Below are positions 59,458 to 64,000 of a stretch of 64,000 nt of DNA, in pieces; the first letter of the stretch is position 1; each line of letters opens with the position of its first letter. The DNA lies in assembly GCF_042432815.1 (NCBI RefSeq), contig NZ_JBHLWM010000005.1, positions 620,001 to 684,000 of the forward strand, read 5' to 3'. Below the pieces are notes generated by a model. The model did not search any database, had not been told where the DNA came from, and saw only the letters and a program-made list of their open reading frames with translations. Source of the stretch: Rhodopseudomonas telluris. GTDB lineage: Bacteria; Pseudomonadota; Alphaproteobacteria; Rhizobiales; Xanthobacteraceae. The position numbers and the translations under genes are program-made.

Positions 59458-61785
59458 ATGCGATCCGGCATTGACAATATCGCCGAGATGGAAGTCGAAA
59501 ATTTCGGATCATCCGGCCAGACCGGATGTGACCGCGAAGCGATTCACTTGCCCGGTTCGATCCAGCCCCACGGCGCGCTTCTAGCGCTGGCGGCCGAAGA
59601 CCTGCAGGTGATCCACGCTGCGGGTGATACGACGCCGCTGTTCGGCGTGCCCGCCGCCCGCCTTCCGGGGACCTCCGTCGCGACGCTGCTATCGGCCGAG
59701 CAGATCGGCAAGATCCGCGCGTTGCTCGGCCCCGATCGCAAGCTCGACCGGCCGCTTCACGCTTTCACCCTGAACTCGTCCAACGCTGCGGCCGTGGACG
59801 TCGTCGTCCATCAGGCTTCCGGTCTGCTGGTACTGGAATTCGATCCGCGACGGGAAGCAGCGCCCGATAATTCGCTGGCGCTGGTTCAGTCGATGATCCG
59901 CCACGTGCAGCGCGCCGAGGGCACTCACGCCTTCTGTCAGGCGGTGGTCGACGAGGTCCGCGCCGTCACCGGCTTCGAGCGGGTGATGGTGTATCGGTTC
60001 GGCGCCGACGGCAGCGGCGAAGTGATCGCGGAATCGCGAGACGCCAACGTCGAGAGCTTTCTCGGCCTGCGCTATCCGGAATCCGACATCCCCAAACAGG
60101 CGCGCGCGCTGTATCTCAGCAACTGGATCCGCGCCATTCCCGATGCCCGCTACGCCCCGGCGCCGATCGTGCCCGCGGTGAATCCGCGGACGAGCCAGCC
60201 GCTCGACCTCAGCCAGAGCGTGATCCGCAGCGTTTCGCCGGTGCATCGGCTGTATCTCGCCCATATGGGCGTGGTCGCATCGATGTCGCTGTCGCTCATC
60301 CTGCACGGCAAATTGTGGGGGCTGATCGCCTGCCATCACGGCTCGCCGCGCTATCTTCCTTATCGAATGCGCGAGGCCTGCGAGCTGTTTGCCGAAATGG
60401 CATCGTCACAGTTTGAATCCAAGATCGCCACCGAACAGCTCGAGGCCCGGCTGAGGAGCACGCGGATCCACGAAGAGCTGGTGACGCGGATGAGCCAGGA
60501 GTCCGACCTCGCGGAGGGGCTGATCAGGTTTCATCCGAACCTGCTCGACTTCATCCCCGGCACCGGCGTCGGCCTGTGGATCGACGGCCAGTTCACCGGG
60601 CTCGGCGTTACGCCGGATGCGGCCCAGACCGAGGCGCTGATCGGCTGGCTCAGCGATACATCGAACGAAGGCATCTTCCACACTGATTGCCTGCCGCTGA
60701 TCTATGACGCGGCGAAAGCCTATGCGGATCGCGCCAGCGGGCTGCTCGCGCTGTCGCTGTCGAAATCGCCGCGCGACTACGTGCTGTGGTTCCGGCCGGA
60801 GGTGGTGCGCACCGTCACCTGGGCCGGCAACCCGCACAAACCAGTTGGTGTCGGGCCGGACGGCGAGCTGCTGACGCCGCGCCGCAGTTTCGCAGCGTGG
60901 CAGGAATCGGTCCGCCTCCATGCGGAGCCGTGGCTCGGCTCCGAGATCGAGGCCGCGCATCGGCTGCGGCTGTCGCTGCTCGAAGTCGTGCTGCGCCGGA
61001 TCGACGGCATCGCCCGCGAGCGCAAATCGGCGCGCCTGCTGCAGGAGCAACTGATGCGTCAGGTCGAGTTCGGCCTGCGCCGCTCACAGGACGTCGCGCA
61101 GACACTGCAGGAAGAGACCAGGCGGCGGGTGTCGGTCGAGGCGGATCTGTCGCAGGTGCTGCGGCGAACGGTCGAGGATCAGGAAGCCGAACGGCTGCGG
61201 ATCGCGCGCGAGCTGCACGACACGCTCGGTCAGTCGCTGACGCTGCTGCAGCTCGGCTTCGAGACTCTCGGACAGGCCGCGCCGGACAATGCCGAACTGC
61301 AGGATCGCGTCGCCGGGATGAAGACGCTCACCGCCGATATCGGTCGGCAGGTCAACCGGCTCGCCTGGGAAATCCGCCCGACCGCGCTCGACGATCTCGG
61401 CATCCAGACCGCCATCCAGCACCTGCTCGATGCGTGGAGCGAGAAGGCGCAGGTGCAGTTCGACCTGCACATGACGCTCGGCGACCGCCGGCTGCCGGCC
61501 GCAATCGAGACGACGCTGTATCGCGTGCTTCAAGAAGCGCTCACCAACATCGTCCGCCACGCCGCCGCGACGCATGTCGGCGTCATTCTGCGCCTGACCG
61601 ATCAGCAGGCGACGATGGTGGTCGAAGACGACGGCCGCGGCTTCGTCAATCCCGACGCCGATCGTCCCCCCGAGCGGCTCGGTCTGCTCGGCATCCGCGA
61701 GCGGCTGACGCTGGTCGGCGGCTCGCTCGAAATCGAATCCGCGCCCGGCAAGGGCACCGCTCTGTTCGCACGAATTCCGTTGTAA
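59458..61785 (+). CDS. bphP4: Bacteriophytochrome histidine kinase (BphP4 type)
   Basis: A 775-aa photoreceptor kinase. PAS domain with biliverdin Cys24 (GCDREAIHLPGSIQPHG), GAF with YPESDIP near 207-212, PHY with LTPRRSFAAW, then a HisKA_3-type dimerisation domain with ERLRIARELHDTLGQSLTLL (phospho-His at 587) and an ATPase domain with VVEDDGRGF and LGLLGIRERL. It starts at ATG 59458; a GTG one codon earlier is possible. It pairs with the NarL-type regulator downstream and is divergent from pucBAC, matching the BphP4 locus of R. palustris. Confidence 0.92.
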   Translation: MRSGIDNIAEMEVENFGSSGQTGCDREAIHLPGSIQPHGALLALAAEDLQVIHAAGDTTPLFGVPAARLPGTSVATLLSAEQIGKIRALLGPDRKLDRPLHAFTLNSSNAAAVDVVVHQASGLLVLEFDPRREAAPDNSLALVQSMIRHVQRAEGTHAFCQAVVDEVRAVTGFERVMVYRFGADGSGEVIAESRDANVESFLGLRYPESDIPKQARALYLSNWIRAIPDARYAPAPIVPAVNPRTSQPLDLSQSVIRSVSPVHRLYLAHMGVVASMSLSLILHGKLWGLIACHHGSPRYLPYRMREACELFAEMASSQFESKIATEQLEARLRSTRIHEELVTRMSQESDLAEGLIRFHPNLLDFIPGTGVGLWIDGQFTGLGVTPDAAQTEALIGWLSDTSNEGIFHTDCLPLIYDAAKAYADRASGLLALSLSKSPRDYVLWFRPEVVRTVTWAGNPHKPVGVGPDGELLTPRRSFAAWQESVRLHAEPWLGSEIEAAHRLRLSLLEVVLRRIDGIARERKSARLLQEQLMRQVEFGLRRSQDVAQTLQEETRRRVSVEADLSQVLRRTVEDQEAERLRIARELHDTLGQSLTLLQLGFETLGQAAPDNAELQDRVAGMKTLTADIGRQVNRLAWEIRPTALDDLGIQTAIQHLLDAWSEKAQVQFDLHMTLGDRRLPAAIETTLYRVLQEALTNIVRHAAATHVGVILRLTDQQATMVVEDDGRGFVNPDADRPPERLGLLGIRERLTLVGGSLEIESAPGKGTALFARIPL

Positions 61786-61787
61786 CC

Positions 61788-62474
61788 ATGGAAGCAGCTC
61801 CGATGGACCAGCAAGCCCTTTCCAGACTGCGCGTCTTCCTCGCCGACGATCATCCGGTCGTCCTCAGCGGTATGAAGGCTCTCGTCGCCGGCGATCCGGC
61901 AATCGAAATCGTCGGCGAGGCCAGCGATGGGCCGAACGCGCTGCGCCGGGCCATCGAGCTGAGGCCCGACGTTGCGGTGCTCGACCTGTCGATGCCCGGC
62001 CTCAATGGCATCGAGGTGGCGCGAAAGTTTCTCGCCGCCTGCCCGGAATGCCGCGTGCTGGTGCTGACCGTGCACGAGGACGGCGCTTACTTACGGCAAT
62101 TGCTCGATCTCGGCGTCTCCGGCTACGTGCTGAAGCGTTCCGCCACCGACGAGCTGATCCGCGGCATTCACGCGGTCGGAACCGGCGGCATCTATCTCGA
62201 CCCGGCGATTGCCGGCCGCGCCATCGGCCGCGCCGCGCCGCACGTCCAGAACGGCGATGAGCACAGCGCGGTGTCGGAGCTCTCCACCCGCGAGATCGAA
62301 GTGCTGCGGCTCGCCGCCGTCGGCCACAGCAACAAGACGATCGCGGCCAAGCTGCAGATCGGCGCCAAGAGCGTCGAGACCTACAAGGCCCGCGGCATGG
62401 CCAAGCTCGGCTTCCATAATCGTGTCGAAGTGGTGCGCTTCGCGCTCAGCATGGGCTGGCTGTCCGACCCATAA
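61788..62474 (+). CDS. NarL-family response regulator, probable puc activator
   Basis: A 228-aa regulator: receiver domain (about 15-130) with acidic pocket LADDH and phospho-acceptor Asp in DVAVLDLSMPGLNGIEVA, then a LuxR-type HTH (about 160-225, LSTREIEVLRLAAVGHSNKT). It begins 2 bp after the kinase gene; the ATG at 61803 has a better ribosome site (GGAAG). It is the likely partner of the bacteriophytochrome, activating the divergent puc operon; that target is inferred from gene order and from the known R. palustris locus. Confidence 0.9.
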   Translation: MEAAPMDQQALSRLRVFLADDHPVVLSGMKALVAGDPAIEIVGEASDGPNALRRAIELRPDVAVLDLSMPGLNGIEVARKFLAACPECRVLVLTVHEDGAYLRQLLDLGVSGYVLKRSATDELIRGIHAVGTGGIYLDPAIAGRAIGRAAPHVQNGDEHSAVSELSTREIEVLRLAAVGHSNKTIAAKLQIGAKSVETYKARGMAKLGFHNRVEVVRFALSMGWLSDP

Positions 62475-62523
62475 GCCGGCCGCAACCGCCACATTTGCCC
62501 GCGTGCGCGCGAGCCGCTAGCTT

Positions 62524-62586
62524 TCCCGCTGTCAAACCAACGTCTCGCTGGCGACACCGTCGCGAACCACCGAGACGACAGCGGGA
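62524..62586 (+). promoter_or_regulatory. Nested stem-loop in the leader of the CoA-transferase gene
   Basis: Outer stem TCCCGCTGTC (62524-62533) with GACAGCGGGA (62577-62586), inner stem GTCTCG (62542-62547) with CGAGAC (62571-62576), and apical stem GCGAC-ACC-GTCGC (62551-62563). The 3' arm of the outer stem overlaps GGGAGG, the ribosome site of the ATG at 62595. It could terminate upstream transcription or control translation. Confidence 0.6.
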
Positions 62587-62594
62587 GGAACTGA

Positions 62595-63779
62595 ATGACT
62601 GCCGATCAGCAGACCGGAACGCCGCGCGCGAGCGCTTTCGCGGGGCTCCGCGTTCTGGATTTCTCGACCACCATCGCCGGCCCGCATTGCACCCGGATGC
62701 TCGCCGACATGGGCGCCGAGGTGATCAAGATCGAATCGAGCGACGGCGACACGATGCGGAACCGGCCGCCGGTGCGGGGCGGCTACAGCACGGCATTCGG
62801 TCAGCTCAATGTCGGCAAGAAGAGCGTCGTGCTCGACCTGAAATCCGCCGAGGGGCGTACTGCCGTGCAGCGGCTGGTCGCGACCGCCGATGTGCTGGTC
62901 GAGAACTTCCGCCCCGGCGTGATGCAGCGGCTGAAGCTGGATTACGAGTCGCTGCGCGGGTTCAATCCGAAGCTGATCTACTGTTCGATCTCCGGCTACG
63001 GCCAGACCGGGCCGTCGGCCGAGCTGCCCGCCTATGCGCCGGCGATCCATGCGGCGTCCGGCTACGATCTGGCCCACCTCGCCTATCAGCCGGATCGCGA
63101 CCGGCCGGACTATTGCGGCATCTATCTCGCGGACGTCGTGTCCGGCGTCTACGCCTACGGCGCGATCGCCTCGGCGCTGTATCAGCGGCAGTCCACCGGC
63201 GCAGGTCAGCACATCGACGTGTCGATGCTGGAATCGATGCTCAGCCTGACGCTGAACGAGATGCAGGGCGCGCAATTCCCAATCAAGCGGCAATCGCGGC
63301 CGCAGTTCGGCCCGGTCGAAACCGCCGATGGCTATGTGATGATCGCGATCGCCAGCGAAAAGTCGTTCCGCAGCTTCATGCTCGCCGGCGGACATCCCGA
63401 ACTGATCACCGATCCGCGTTTCGCCGAGTATCACCACCGCCGCGACCATTGGGCGGAGCTGATGGACATCATGGAGACATGGTCGCGCACGCTGACCTCG
63501 CAGCAGTGCCTCGCCGCGCTCGACAAGCACGGCGTGCCCTGCTCGGCCTATCGCACGGTGGCCGAAGCAATGGCCGATCCGCAGACCGCGCATCGCGGGG
63601 CTTTTGCCGAGGTGCAGGACGGCGCCGGCACGTTCAAAGTCCTGAACCAGCCGTTCCGGCTGTCGGGAGGCAATCCCGCGCCGGATCCGATGGTCGCCAC
63701 GCTCGGGCAACACACCCGCGCGGTGCTCGCACAGGCTGGCTACTCGGATGAGGAGTTGGCGGGACTTGGCGTGAGCTGA
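62595..63779 (+). CDS. Family III CoA-transferase (CaiB/BaiF)
   Basis: A 394-aa enzyme. GLRVLDFSTTIAGPHCTRML and LADMGAEVIKIESSDGDTMR open the Rossmann domain; the catalytic Asp lies in YCGIYLADVVSGVYAYGAIA; GAGQHIDVSMLESMLSL follows. It moves CoA between carboxylic acids; the substrate cannot be read from sequence. It is preceded by a strong stem-loop and followed by palindromic repeats, so it is probably monocistronic. No link to photosynthesis is evident. Confidence 0.9.
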   Translation: MTADQQTGTPRASAFAGLRVLDFSTTIAGPHCTRMLADMGAEVIKIESSDGDTMRNRPPVRGGYSTAFGQLNVGKKSVVLDLKSAEGRTAVQRLVATADVLVENFRPGVMQRLKLDYESLRGFNPKLIYCSISGYGQTGPSAELPAYAPAIHAASGYDLAHLAYQPDRDRPDYCGIYLADVVSGVYAYGAIASALYQRQSTGAGQHIDVSMLESMLSLTLNEMQGAQFPIKRQSRPQFGPVETADGYVMIAIASEKSFRSFMLAGGHPELITDPRFAEYHHRRDHWAELMDIMETWSRTLTSQQCLAALDKHGVPCSAYRTVAEAMADPQTAHRGAFAEVQDGAGTFKVLNQPFRLSGGNPAPDPMVATLGQHTRAVLAQAGYSDEELAGLGVS

Positions 63780-63832
63780 GCTCTCCCTCGAGTTTAGTGA
63801 AGCTCGCGAGTTACGCCTGTGCCACGAGCATA

Positions 63833-63875
63833 GCCTCATGGTGAGGAGGCGCGTAGCGCCGTCTCGAACCATGAG
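63833..63875. repeat. Palindromic repeat family B, half 2 copy
   Basis: GCCTCATGGTGAGGAGGCGC through CGTCTCGAACCATGAG, nearly identical to 32228-32269. Confidence 0.8.
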
Positions 63876-63895
63876 CCTCAGGCACTGCGTGGCCA

Positions 63896-63930
63896 CATCC
63901 TTCGAGACGCCCGGCTCCTCAGGATGAGGG
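63896..63930. repeat. Palindromic repeat family B, half 1 copy (shortened)
   Basis: CATCCTTCGAGACGCCCGGC through CCTCAGGATGAGG, with the central loop shorter than in the copies at 32154 and 35943. From here to the window end nothing coding is recognised. Confidence 0.75.
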
Positions 63931-64000
63931 TCGGTGCCTGCGGAAACCGCATCGCTTCAATCCACCGATGGATGCCTCTCAGCTACGCCGCGCGGCGGAG

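Noticed and set aside
1..64000. tRNA or rRNA genes, phage integrase or insertion-sequence transposase
   Set aside because: None recognised by eye on either strand; short RNAs could still be missed without a covariance-model search.

Overview
The window is most of an anoxygenic photosynthesis gene cluster plus an adjoining LH2 antenna locus. High GC content, two PpsR-type repressors, two bacteriophytochromes, a puf operon without pufC or pufX, and the interspersed palindromic repeats all point to an alphaproteobacterium of the Rhodopseudomonas palustris / Bradyrhizobium group, most likely Rhodopseudomonas. This assignment is by inspection only.

Layout. (a) 1-4953, minus strand: bchF-bchN-bchB-bchH, with bchH cut by the window edge. 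(b) 5086-11031, light and redox regulation: ppaA (cobalamin-binding regulator), heme oxygenase, bacteriophytochrome, PpsR2 and cytochrome c2. (c) 11160-27277, minus strand: one long superoperon-like run crtE-crtF-bchC-bchX-bchY-bchZ-pufQ-pufB-pufA-pufL-pufM-ppsR1-bchG-bch2-bchP-tspO-orf. (d) 27399-38141: crtD and crtC (plus); hemF with two tiny membrane-protein genes, crtI-crtB, bchO and an orphan hydrolase (minus); hemE (plus). (e) 38444-48084: a PilZ gene, bchI-bchD and hemC (minus), then a plus-strand run DUF3422 - hydrolase/membrane fusion - CIA30 - bciB. (f) 48194-55892: non-photosynthetic genes (DUF2383 protein, small membrane protein, RND efflux pair, Baeyer-Villiger-type monooxygenase). 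(g) 56134-62474: pucB-pucA-pucC and two repeat-protein genes (minus), divergent from a histidine-kinase bacteriophytochrome and a NarL-type regulator (plus). (h) A CoA-transferase closes the window.

Function. Together the genes supply protoporphyrin (hemC, hemE, hemF), bacteriochlorophyll a (bchI/D/H, bciB, bchN/B, bchF, bchX/Y/Z, bchC, bchG, bchP), spirilloxanthin-type carotenoids (crtE, B, I, C, D, F), the reaction centre and LH1 (puf), LH2 (puc), and the electron donor to the reaction centre (cycA). TGT-N12-ACA boxes (PpsR/CrtJ operators) lie before bchC, crtE/crtD, crtI, bchF and pucB/bphP, and possibly cycA. At bchC, crtE/crtD and pucB they occur as pairs exactly 8 bp apart.

Most interesting. 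Downstream of pucC are two genes whose products carry six copies of a short [E/P]Y-x-x-[F/Y]-S-G-T-P-L-L-L repeat. One product is almost only repeats (96 aa). The other (220 aa) fuses six repeats to a small globular domain. The six-fold repetition fits the gamma ribbon polypeptide described in R. palustris LH2 structures, which encloses six of nine alpha-beta pairs and holds six extra bacteriochlorophylls. The fusion version may be a second, undescribed antenna component. Other points of interest are a tandem pair of membrane microproteins after hemF, a 63-nt nested stem-loop overlapping the ribosome site of the CoA-transferase, and a cysteine-free PpsR2 coupled to a kinase-less bacteriophytochrome.
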